DNA from: Bacteroidota bacterium
Lineage (GTDB): Bacteria; Bacteroidota; Ignavibacteria; SZUA-365
Assembly (NCBI GenBank): GCA_003246455.1
Contig: QKAF01000110.1
Coordinates: 87,926-151,925 of the forward strand
Length of the DNA: 64,000 nucleotides
Reading direction: 5' to 3'
Shown here: positions 39,529-48,144 of the stretch, one piece after another
Layout of the letters: each line of letters starts with the position of its first letter
Numbering within the stretch: the first letter of the stretch is position 1
Notes under the pieces: generated by a model
Told to the model about the DNA's origin: nothing
Databases searched by the model: none
What the model saw: only the letters and a program-made list of their open reading frames with translations
Program-made: the position numbers and the translations under genes

Positions 39529-41811
39529 TCAGTTTTCCGCGACCAGCACGAAACAGCAGCCTGGCTCGACCACGATGTGATCGGATTCTACATGGCGCAT
39601 CGCATCGGTTCCCGCCGCATGCGCATCGACCATCACCCCCCATCGTCTCCCCTCTGGCAGCGGATACCGCGCCGCTTCGCCCGAGTTCCCGTTGATCAGC
39701 ACGATCAGATCCGGTTCTCCGTCCATCCCCTTCAGCTCGAATCCTCCAGCTATTCCCACGTCCGCCGCCAGGAAGCGATAATGTCCTATCGGGGCGCGCC
39801 GAAGTGACCGGTGCGCCTTTCGCAGAGCGATCAGTCCTCGATAGTAGGCGACGAGTTCCCTGTTCCATTCCGCATGAGAATAATTCAGCCAGTTCGTTTC
39901 GTCGTCTTTTTCGTAGCTGTTATGGTCGAGGGTTCCGGGTCGCGTATCGGCCAATCCGCGATCCGCAATCACCTTGCTGCGTGCAAATTCCTGGCCGGCG
40001 TGCAGCATCACCGCCCCCTGTGCGGTGAGCAGAATGACTGCCGCCATGCGTGCGATCCTGAGCTGTTCCGCCGTCAGCCGGACATGTTCTTCCATGTCGC
40101 GGATAGGCTGCCCGGGCCGCGCCGTTCCGGTCGCAATACGGATGAAATCGCCGAGGGTGTAATCGTCGTGTGATTCGAGATAGTTCACCGCATGCGCGGA
40201 GCTGCGAAACGGGCCGTTCTTCTCAACCGTGGATCCGAGCATCCACTTTCCGAAATCTTCGGGCTCGCTCGTTCCCCAGGAGCCGAAGAGATATCCACGC
40301 GCCCGCATCGCATCGCTGCCCTTCACACCGTTCCGGAAGATATCGTTCCAGGCGCTGTACCCGAGCTCGGAAAACGACTTCAGGTCGTACCGCCCTCCTC
40401 CCCAGGGCTCCGCAATCAGCAGGACACCCGGGTGCACCGCCTGCGCGGCCTTTCTGACTTCCGCAAGCGTTTCCCGGTCAATCATCGCGGCGAGATCGAA
40501 ACGGAATCCGTCGATATGATACTCGGTAATCCAGTGCATGATGCTGTCGACGATGAGTCTTCGCGCCATCGGCATTTCCGTTGCGAAGTCGTTACCGCAG
40601 CCGCTCTCCTCAAGGAATGTGCCATTGGGCGCCCGGCGATAATAGTATTTCCGGTCGATGTACTTCAGCGGCTGGTAGTCGTACTGCGAGGTATGATTGT
40701 ACACGACATCCATGATCACCGCAATCCCTGCGCGATGAAACGCCTTCACCATGTCGCGGAACTCATTCACATGTGCCGGCGCCGCGAGATTCCAGGTTCC
40801 GTCCAAGTTGTTCGCCTGCTCCGAATACCGGGGTTCCGGTGCAAAGAAATACGACGTCATGTATCCCCAGTGATTGCGCTCGTAGGGATTCCAGTAATTG
40901 TACATGCCGTCACTGACATGCCTGTGGTACGGAAGTTCAATACTGGCGAAATGCTGGCAGGGCATCAGCTCCACTGCGTTGACACCCAGATTGCGGATGT
41001 GGCTGATGCCGCCGCGCTTCCCTTCCTGTACGAGGCCTCGATATGTCCCGGCTTTTCCGCCTGCGATTCCGCTCGATGCATGCGCGGTCATGTCCCGGAC
41101 ATGCATTTCATACACGACGAGATCCGAAGGATCGACGGTCACGTGTGTGTCGCCTTCCCAGTCGTATCCGGGAATGTGGCCCGGCAGCACCGACCGTGCG
41201 GGATGCCGCCAGACATTCGCCGTCACGACCGCCGTGGCGTAGGGATCCGCGATGGGGATCTGGCTGTTGAACATTTCACCGATTCCGCGCGGGCCGTCGA
41301 TACGGTACGCGTAGTACCTCTCACTGTCCTTGCAGCGCAGCGATATTTCCCATACGCCCGCCTCACCGGGTGAGAGGAAATACTCGGTACCGACGCTCTG
41401 CTCGGGGTGCTCGAAGAGATACAGGCGTACGGCGGTCGCCCGCGGCGCAAAGATCCGAAAGATGTGATTCCCGTCTTCCAGCGTACAACCCAGCCGCGCC
41501 GTCGGACGGAGCATCTCGAGGCAGGGACCGATATCGACAGGCACGATGCCTCTCCGCCGTACCAGGACGGTGTACTCCTTCCCCAGATCGAACGGTTCGG
41601 TGGTCAGCAGAAGGTCCATCCCTTCCACTTGCATTTCCCGCACGGCAATCAACGGAGTTACGATGATGTCGGCCGGGGAAAGTGCTTCCGGAGATTCGGC
41701 AAACACCAGGCGGAGCCGGGTCGGTTGTTCAAGCTGTGCGTGGAGGACGCTCATGCGGTTTCGGCAGGAAGTGATCGCTACGGGTGACTGCATGCCGGTT
41801 TCATTCGGCAC
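39529..41811 (-). CDS. pulA: Type I pullulanase
   Basis: 760 aa; VVYEMHVRDMT, VIMDVVYNHTSQYDYQPLKYIDRKYYYR, IDGFRFDLAAMID, NYLESHDDYTL. Confidence 0.95.
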   Translation of the reverse strand: MPNETGMQSPVAITSCRNRMSVLHAQLEQPTRLRLVFAESPEALSPADIIVTPLIAVREMQVEGMDLLLTTEPFDLGKEYTVLVRRRGIVPVDIGPCLEMLRPTARLGCTLEDGNHIFRIFAPRATAVRLYLFEHPEQSVGTEYFLSPGEAGVWEISLRCKDSERYYAYRIDGPRGIGEMFNSQIPIADPYATAVVTANVWRHPARSVLPGHIPGYDWEGDTHVTVDPSDLVVYEMHVRDMTAHASSGIAGGKAGTYRGLVQEGKRGGISHIRNLGVNAVELMPCQHFASIELPYHRHVSDGMYNYWNPYERNHWGYMTSYFFAPEPRYSEQANNLDGTWNLAAPAHVNEFRDMVKAFHRAGIAVIMDVVYNHTSQYDYQPLKYIDRKYYYRRAPNGTFLEESGCGNDFATEMPMARRLIVDSIMHWITEYHIDGFRFDLAAMIDRETLAEVRKAAQAVHPGVLLIAEPWGGGRYDLKSFSELGYSAWNDIFRNGVKGSDAMRARGYLFGSWGTSEPEDFGKWMLGSTVEKNGPFRSSAHAVNYLESHDDYTLGDFIRIATGTARPGQPIRDMEEHVRLTAEQLRIARMAAVILLTAQGAVMLHAGQEFARSKVIADRGLADTRPGTLDHNSYEKDDETNWLNYSHAEWNRELVAYYRGLIALRKAHRSLRRAPIGHYRFLAADVGIAGGFELKGMDGEPDLIVLINGNSGEAARYPLPEGRRWGVMVDAHAAGTDAMRHVESDHIVVEPGCCFVLVAEN

Positions 41812-41884
41812 GAATTGAAAATAGGGCAGATCGGAACCCGGATCAATTTGTATGTTCCGACAAAACGGGTTTACTTTGGTGGCG

Positions 41885-42628
41885 ATGAAACTTGCCGATC
41901 ATACCACGCACTACAAACGCGATGCGGAACAGTTCGATTACTTCGCCGAACGAAGCGGCGCGGACCTCGATGCTGCCAGGCGGCTTCAGGAGACTGTCTT
42001 CCACAGTATTTCCGCTGCCGCTCCGCACAGGGTGCTGGATCTCGGCAGCGGCGGAGGTTGGCTTCTGGACGCATACGACGCGCGTCGCGGTACACCGACA
42101 CATGTGGTGTCGGCGGACTTGGGCATCGCAAACCTCCGTAAACTTCGTTCGCGGCACCCGGACGCACTGCTTGTTGCGGCGGACGCGGAACGCCTGCCGT
42201 TTCGCGGGTCCAGTTTCGACGTCGTCGTCGCTTCGGAGGTCCTCGAACATCTCAACAGGCCGGCGCACGTGGTTCGTCAGGCCGCCGCGATCCTCAGACC
42301 CTCGGGTCAGCTTGTTGTGAGTACGCCCTACCGCGAAAAGCTGCGGTATTATCTCTGCATCCACTGCAACCAGCCCACTCCCGTGAACGCTCACCTCCAC
42401 TCTTTTGATGAACATTCCCTTTCCGCAATGTTCGGGGAAGCAGGCTTGCGGGGGATACGCTTCCGGCTGTTCCAGAACAAGGCCATGGTCGTGCTGCGTG
42501 TTTCATGGATGCTGCGTTTTCTGCCGTGGTCGCTATGGGGAATGATCGACCGATTGTTTAATTTTATCCTACGAAAACCGCACTCCATTGTGTTGACTGC
42601 TGACAAGACTGACACACATGACCATTGA
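41885..42628 (+). CDS. Class I SAM-dependent methyltransferase
   Basis: RVLDLGSGGGWLLDAYDAR motif I, FDVVVASEVLEHLNRP; start 41885 or 41852. Confidence 0.88.
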   Translation: MKLADHTTHYKRDAEQFDYFAERSGADLDAARRLQETVFHSISAAAPHRVLDLGSGGGWLLDAYDARRGTPTHVVSADLGIANLRKLRSRHPDALLVAADAERLPFRGSSFDVVVASEVLEHLNRPAHVVRQAAAILRPSGQLVVSTPYREKLRYYLCIHCNQPTPVNAHLHSFDEHSLSAMFGEAGLRGIRFRLFQNKAMVVLRVSWMLRFLPWSLWGMIDRLFNFILRKPHSIVLTADKTDTHDH

Positions 42629-44384
42629 CCGCTTCCTCGGTTCAGCGTTTCTCCCCCCCCTCTATCGCACCTTACCCCGGGTGATTATAACCTTTCTTTT
42701 GATGGTCGTCAGTCCCGTCGTGTCGTCAGGACAGGTATTGTCTCCACTGGCCGCACCTTCCTGCGGCATGCAATCCGCTCCGCAGCACGCTCTGTTCAAA
42801 GGCATCGCCCCGCATGGCGGCGCGCATCTGCCGACGCGCGGTGCTCTGCGCGGCCTCGTCGTTTTCGTTGAGACACTCAACGACACCTCGCCGGATCTTT
42901 CCTGGCCGCTGGGGACTATGCCCTCCTGGAGCGCCGCCTATAAGGACCGTGTTGAACGGTACTTCGCGGACATGTCCGGCGGAGCCATGCAACTCCAGCT
43001 CGATGTGTACCCGGACCTGATGATCACACGCGGAACAGAGGACGGCTACGTGTACTGGAGTCAGAACTTCGGGCATGCCATCAATGAAATACTCGATTCC
43101 ATCGATACGAAGCTGGATTTCGGGATCTATGATCTGTGGGATGCCGAGGGAAAGGTTTACCGCCTTCAGCCCGGTCCGGACGGGAGAGTCGATCTCCTGA
43201 TCTTCATTTTCCGGAGCATCGCGAACACGACGTTTCTTCCCTTTTCCGGCGTTTCGGACCTCGGATTCGCCGGATACCATTTTCTTGACGGTTCCCTGGC
43301 GCGGTGGGTGTACGGCGGTACCGGGCAGTTCAACGATGCCGGCGCTTCCGGACTGACGATCTGCAGAGCCCCGGGATACCGTATGGTCATCGACCAGGAA
43401 TTCGCCTTCCAGGTGACGCTTCATGAACTGGGACACAAGCTGTTCGGCGAAGGGCATCCGGCCGAAATTTTCGGCGGTCTCGGGCTGATGGCCAATGCCG
43501 GAAACGGCTATGCGATGAACGGCTTCGAACGGCAGCTCGCGGGGTACATCGATTTTCGCGAAGTCGCAGCGGATCAGGATACCGTTGTCACCCTGCGGGA
43601 TTATGTCACGACCGGTGAAGCGGTACTCATCCCGATTCCCGAGGTGGATCGAGCATATTACAGCCTCGAATACCATACCCGGCAATCGGAATGGGATTCC
43701 GCCCCTGTCGAAGGCCTGTATGCATTCCGCATTTACGACAGCTGGAGCAAGAACCAGAAAGAAGTCCATGTCGTGAGTGCGGAAGGAAAATACAACTGGG
43801 CGCTCGATACGATCTCAGGAACGATCTATCCCACGACACCCTCTCCGCTCAAGGGGTACAATCGTTTCCAGCGGATTCCCATTAATGGAAAGAACTACTG
43901 GGCCGAGGGCTGGTGGGGCGACTCCCGCTGTGCTTTCACGCTCGACCGGCCGGAATTTGCGGTGCTGAAGAATCCGACACCGGATTTTCTTTTCGGCACG
44001 GATACCATACGGACAAATCTTCATATTTCCCTGCTCACGGCTGACGAAAGCAGCGCAACGGTGCGAATCTCGTATCAGAGCCCGGTGATCCTGTCGACCG
44101 GCAGCAGCCCCGCGTCCGCGTTTTCTCTCTCTCTTCCGTACCCGCATCCACTCCGGGATCATGGCAGCGGCGTGATACCGTTCACGACCTCCCGCGGCGG
44201 CCCGGTACGCCTCAATCTGTATGACGCGACCGGACGCATGCTTCGAACCCTGCTGGAGAAAGAAGTCCCGGCGGGAAGCCAGAAGTGCTCGATAAACGTC
44301 GATGGCCTTCCCGCGGGGGTCTACCAGCTCGTCCTTCAATCTGCTGAAGGCAGAAGCACGCAATCCATTGTCATTACTCGCTAA
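42618..44384 (+). CDS. Secreted M6-like metalloprotease with T9SS-type C-terminal sorting domain
   Basis: 588 aa; signal sequence, HELGHKLFGEGH zinc motif, C-terminal PLRDHGSGVIPFTTSRGGPVRLNLYDATGRMLRTLLEKEVPAGSQKCSINVDGLPAGVYQLVLQSAEGRSTQSIVITR. Confidence 0.85.
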   Translation: MTIDRFLGSAFLPPLYRTLPRVIITFLLMVVSPVVSSGQVLSPLAAPSCGMQSAPQHALFKGIAPHGGAHLPTRGALRGLVVFVETLNDTSPDLSWPLGTMPSWSAAYKDRVERYFADMSGGAMQLQLDVYPDLMITRGTEDGYVYWSQNFGHAINEILDSIDTKLDFGIYDLWDAEGKVYRLQPGPDGRVDLLIFIFRSIANTTFLPFSGVSDLGFAGYHFLDGSLARWVYGGTGQFNDAGASGLTICRAPGYRMVIDQEFAFQVTLHELGHKLFGEGHPAEIFGGLGLMANAGNGYAMNGFERQLAGYIDFREVAADQDTVVTLRDYVTTGEAVLIPIPEVDRAYYSLEYHTRQSEWDSAPVEGLYAFRIYDSWSKNQKEVHVVSAEGKYNWALDTISGTIYPTTPSPLKGYNRFQRIPINGKNYWAEGWWGDSRCAFTLDRPEFAVLKNPTPDFLFGTDTIRTNLHISLLTADESSATVRISYQSPVILSTGSSPASAFSLSLPYPHPLRDHGSGVIPFTTSRGGPVRLNLYDATGRMLRTLLEKEVPAGSQKCSINVDGLPAGVYQLVLQSAEGRSTQSIVITR

Positions 44385-44396
44385 ACCGGATCTCAA

Positions 44397-45293
44397 ATGA
44401 AGACGCTTGGAATAGAACAGAACTTCCTCGGAATCGAAGATGCGCATTCAACGCTCGACAATGCGGAGATCGCCATCGTGTCCGCGCCGTACGAACACAC
44501 GGTATCTTATGGCGGAGGAACCGCACGGGGACCCGCGGCAATCCTCGAGGCATCGCACTATGTTGAATTCTGGGATGAAGAATTCCGGCGCGAGCTCTGT
44601 TTCGAGAAAGGGATCGCCACGGTGGAACCCATCGATTTCGGCTCGGCGGCTGATGGCGAGGCCCTGGGGATGATCGAGGAACAGGTCCGTGCGCTTCTCG
44701 CCAGGGATAAATTCGTGGTCACGCTCGGTGGGGAGCACACGATCTCTGCCGCCCCGATCAGGGCGCATCTGGAAAAGTACCCCGAAATGACGGTCCTCCA
44801 GATCGACGCGCATTCCGATCTCCGCGAGTCGTACGAGGGCTCCGAATACAGTCACGCCTCCGTGATGGCCCGCGTCCTGGAATTTCTCCCACCCGCGCGC
44901 CTCGTCCAGGCGGGTATCCGTGCGCAGTGCCGGGAAGAGTATGAACGCATCGAGCGCGACGGGCTTCAGACGTTTTTCGGGTGGGAAATCCGACAGGGCG
45001 TCTATGGCCAGTCGTGGAAGGAACGGGTCCTGGACGCGCTCGGCGAGACGGTCTATATCACCTTCGATATCGACGGTCTCGATCCCTCCATCATGCCCTC
45101 GACGGGAACGCCCGAACCGGGAGGACTGCTCTGGGATGAGACGATTCAGCTCATGAAACTGATCGGGAAACACCGGAAAATCGTCGGTTTCGACATCGTC
45201 GAACTCGCCCCGGTCAGCGGTGTGACATGGCCGGACTTTCTTGCCGCCAAACTTGTATCGAAAATGCTCAACGCCGCGTATCTCGGCGTGTGA
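44397..45293 (+). CDS. speB: Agmatinase / ureohydrolase family
   Basis: 298 aa; VTLGGEHTISAAPIRAH, QIDAHSDLRESYEGSEYSHASVM, ITFDIDGLDPSIMPSTGTPEPGG. Confidence 0.93.
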   Translation: MKTLGIEQNFLGIEDAHSTLDNAEIAIVSAPYEHTVSYGGGTARGPAAILEASHYVEFWDEEFRRELCFEKGIATVEPIDFGSAADGEALGMIEEQVRALLARDKFVVTLGGEHTISAAPIRAHLEKYPEMTVLQIDAHSDLRESYEGSEYSHASVMARVLEFLPPARLVQAGIRAQCREEYERIERDGLQTFFGWEIRQGVYGQSWKERVLDALGETVYITFDIDGLDPSIMPSTGTPEPGGLLWDETIQLMKLIGKHRKIVGFDIVELAPVSGVTWPDFLAAKLVSKMLNAAYLGV

Positions 45294-45318
45294 CCTGCTG
45301 AGCCCCCGGGAATAACCT

Positions 45319-46362
45319 CTATTCTTCTGCCACGTAATCGCGAATACGCTGGAGCGCTTCCTGCATATCCGGAGGCAGAGGGCTTTCGAATGCCACGCGT
45401 TCCCCTGTCACCGGATGCGTGAAGCCCAGAGTTCGCGCATGAAGGGCCTGCCGGGTGAGCAGCAGCAGCAATTCATGGATGAAGCTTTTGTAGCGGCCGG
45501 TGACTGCGCCATAATGGATGCGCCTCCCGCCGTAGGTTGGATCGCCGAAAACCGGGTGGCGGACGTGAGCCATATGCACGCGAATCTGATGCGTCCTGCC
45601 TGTCCGCAGCTTCAATCGAACCAGTGAGACGAAGCCGAAGTCTTCAATAACCGTGTATTCGGTTGCGGCATACTTCCCCCCCTCCACTACCGCCACCTTT
45701 TTCCTGTCGCTCGGGTGCCGCGCGAGCGGCTCCTCGATCAGTCCGGTGGAGTTCTTGAAACTGCCCCATACGATGGCCTGGTATTCCCGATCGATGCTGT
45801 GATCGGCGAACTGCCGCGATATTCCCTGGTGCGCCACGGTGTTTTTCGCGACCGCCAGCAGGCCGGAAGTGTCTTTATCAAGCCGATGCAGGATTCCCGG
45901 GCGATCTTCTCCCCGTTCCCGTGACAGGTTCTCGGTGTGGTACAGGAGGCCGTTTACCAGGGTCCCGGTGTAATTCCCGAATGCGGGATGGGTGACCATG
46001 CCTGCGGGTTTATTGACGATGATGACTGATTCGTCCTCGTACACGATATCGAGGGGAATGGGCTCGGCCTGCACTTCGGGCGGCGGCGGTTTCGGGACGG
46101 TGCAGACGACCTGGTCGCCCGGGCAGACGATTCTTCCCGCTTTGGTCACGACCACACCGTTGACCACGACCCCTCCCGCTTCAATGAGCAGTTTCACTTT
46201 CGTGCGGGAGGCGTTCTCAACGCTTCGTGTGATAAACTGATCGAGCCGCACCCTGCGCGCATTCGGCGCCGAGCGCAGCTCGTAGACGGTAACCTCGGGA
46301 CTGTCGTCGTCCTGGAGATCGTTGTCGTTTTCAGGAAGTTCCAGATCGGAAGATTCAGGCAT
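45319..46362 (-). CDS. rluD: 23S rRNA pseudouridine synthase RluD family
   Basis: S4 domain RLDQFITRSVENASRTKVKLLIEAGGVVVNG; RPGILHRLDKDTSGLLAVAKN catalytic motif; start trimmed from 46440. Confidence 0.95.
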   Translation of the reverse strand: MPESSDLELPENDNDLQDDDSPEVTVYELRSAPNARRVRLDQFITRSVENASRTKVKLLIEAGGVVVNGVVVTKAGRIVCPGDQVVCTVPKPPPPEVQAEPIPLDIVYEDESVIIVNKPAGMVTHPAFGNYTGTLVNGLLYHTENLSRERGEDRPGILHRLDKDTSGLLAVAKNTVAHQGISRQFADHSIDREYQAIVWGSFKNSTGLIEEPLARHPSDRKKVAVVEGGKYAATEYTVIEDFGFVSLVRLKLRTGRTHQIRVHMAHVRHPVFGDPTYGGRRIHYGAVTGRYKSFIHELLLLLTRQALHARTLGFTHPVTGERVAFESPLPPDMQEALQRIRDYVAEE

Positions 46363-46966
46363 GCCCTTCGCCGGGAGACGTATGTGACTGCTCGTCGGAG
46401 GGTTTGCCTTCAGGCGAGGAAGCGACATTTTTTTCCTCATGCGGAAGGCCGGTGATGAGAAGCATCACCACCCCGACGGAAACCGCCGCATCCGCGATGT
46501 TGAAAATGGGCCAGAACTTGAATCCGCCTCCACCCAGGTGCACCGTGAAAAGATCGATATCGAGGAAATCGACGACATTGCCGTAGAACATTGGGGCGGT
46601 ATCGTAAAGGACCCCGTAGAACGTCCGGTCTACCAGGTTCCCGAGCGCACCAGCCAGAATCATGGCAAGTGAAAGACGGAGCAGCAGCTTTGCGTTCCGA
46701 TGGCGATAGAGGTAATACACGATACCGATCGAGGCGAGAAGCGAGAAGATCACAAGGAACAGCTTTCCGCCGAGGTCCAGCCCGAAAGCCATATTGGGAT
46801 TTTCGATGTAGGTGATCTTCAGCCAGTCTCCGACGACGGGGATGGATTCACCATACCTCATCCCATCGATCACGATGCCGAGTGCGGGAAGAGAGATCCC
46901 TTTGACGATCAGCTTCGAGAGCTGATCGGCAAAGAGGATACCGAGGGATAAAAAGAGTATTCGCAT
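46355..46966 (-). CDS. lspA: Lipoprotein signal peptidase (signal peptidase II)
   Basis: 203 aa; ADQLSKLIVKG, ALGNLVDRTFYGVLYDTAPMFYGNVVDFLDI, FKFWPIFNIADAAVSVGVVMLL. Confidence 0.95.
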   Translation of the reverse strand: MRILFLSLGILFADQLSKLIVKGISLPALGIVIDGMRYGESIPVVGDWLKITYIENPNMAFGLDLGGKLFLVIFSLLASIGIVYYLYRHRNAKLLLRLSLAMILAGALGNLVDRTFYGVLYDTAPMFYGNVVDFLDIDLFTVHLGGGGFKFWPIFNIADAAVSVGVVMLLITGLPHEEKNVASSPEGKPSDEQSHTSPGEGHA

Positions 46967-46993
46967 AACGTGTACGGCCTTTCCCGTTCAGGA

Positions 46994-48103
46994 TCAGCGC
47001 GCTTTCGTCTCCTGTTTGCAGTTCACGCACATCCGCGCATGGGGCACCGCTTCGAGCCGGCCCTTTTCGATCAGATTGCTGCAAACGATGCAGATACCGT
47101 AGTTCCCGCTTTTGATGCGCTGAAGTGCGTCCGTCAGATGAGAGATGAATTTTCGCTCACGGGCGGCGAACAGATATGCTTTCTCGCGCTCCATTGCATC
47201 GGTGCCCTGATCCGCCATGTGCAGGGAATACGTTGAATCCTCGCTGAATTCCCCAGAAGACGAATCGTTGAGACGCTCCTCGATACTCATGAGTTCTTCA
47301 TTCGCATCGTGGATTTTCTGCATGATGATCACGCGGAAATAATCAAGATCCTTATCCGAATAGGTCTTCTGCGTACGCGGTTTTACCGGCGCGTTGGATT
47401 CCCCTTTCTTCTTGACGAGCAGCCCCTGCTTGCCCTGGTATTTCGGGACGGCAACCGGCGCTTTCTTCGAACGGCGCGTGTATTTCCGCTTTGTGCGGGT
47501 TTCCGGCACCGCAGCTTCTTCCGTCGGTACGGCAGCGTCGACGGCGACAGGTTTCGCGGGGCGCGATTTCCTGACGGGTGCGGCTTTCCCCGGCGCTTTC
47601 GCGGCGGCCGTTTTCCGTGCTGCGCCGGTCGCTTCCGTCTTCACCGCGGCTTTTTTCGCGGCAGCTTTCGCTTTCGGGGCCTCTTTCGCTTTCGGGGCAG
47701 CTTTGGTCTTCGCCGCGGCCTTCGATTTCACCGCAGGTTTTGCTTTTTCGGCATCCTTGGATTTCGACGCGGGCCTGGATTTGGAAGCGGCATCTCTCTT
47801 CGCCGCAGGCTTCGTCTTCGCTGCCGCGCTCTTGCTGTCCGCTTTGGATTTTGCAGCCGGCTTGGACTTCGCCGTCCCTGCGCTGGTTTTGGCGGTTTTG
47901 CCGTCTGCTTTTTTCGGCGCGCTGCTGGTCTTTGCCTTCGCGCTCGAGGCGGATTTCGCCTTCACCGCTTTTCCGTCGGTCTTGGAATTTTTCGTGTTTT
48001 CTTTCACTGAGGCCGCTTTTGCTTTCTTATTTTCAACGGCGTCATCACCCTTGCGGGCGGATGCACTCGTTTTTGAGGGTGTCTTTTTTTTCGCTGCCAT
48101 CAC
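46994..48103 (-). CDS. DksA/TraR zinc-finger protein with long histone-H1-like Lys/Ala-rich N-terminus
   Basis: 369 aa; about 200 aa K/A/S/P-rich, then KRKYTRRSKK, then DksA-like region with CIVCSNLIEKGRLEAVPHARMCVNC. Confidence 0.92.
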   Translation of the reverse strand: MMAAKKKTPSKTSASARKGDDAVENKKAKAASVKENTKNSKTDGKAVKAKSASSAKAKTSSAPKKADGKTAKTSAGTAKSKPAAKSKADSKSAAAKTKPAAKRDAASKSRPASKSKDAEKAKPAVKSKAAAKTKAAPKAKEAPKAKAAAKKAAVKTEATGAARKTAAAKAPGKAAPVRKSRPAKPVAVDAAVPTEEAAVPETRTKRKYTRRSKKAPVAVPKYQGKQGLLVKKKGESNAPVKPRTQKTYSDKDLDYFRVIIMQKIHDANEELMSIEERLNDSSSGEFSEDSTYSLHMADQGTDAMEREKAYLFAARERKFISHLTDALQRIKSGNYGICIVCSNLIEKGRLEAVPHARMCVNCKQETKAR

Positions 48104-48144
48104 AGTATCTCCTAATCAAGGAAAACAGGGCACCGCGCTGGGAG

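Noticed and set aside
38255-39868. 537-aa minus-strand ORF across glgB and into pulA
   Set aside because: Overlaps conserved glgB coding sequence; no motifs.
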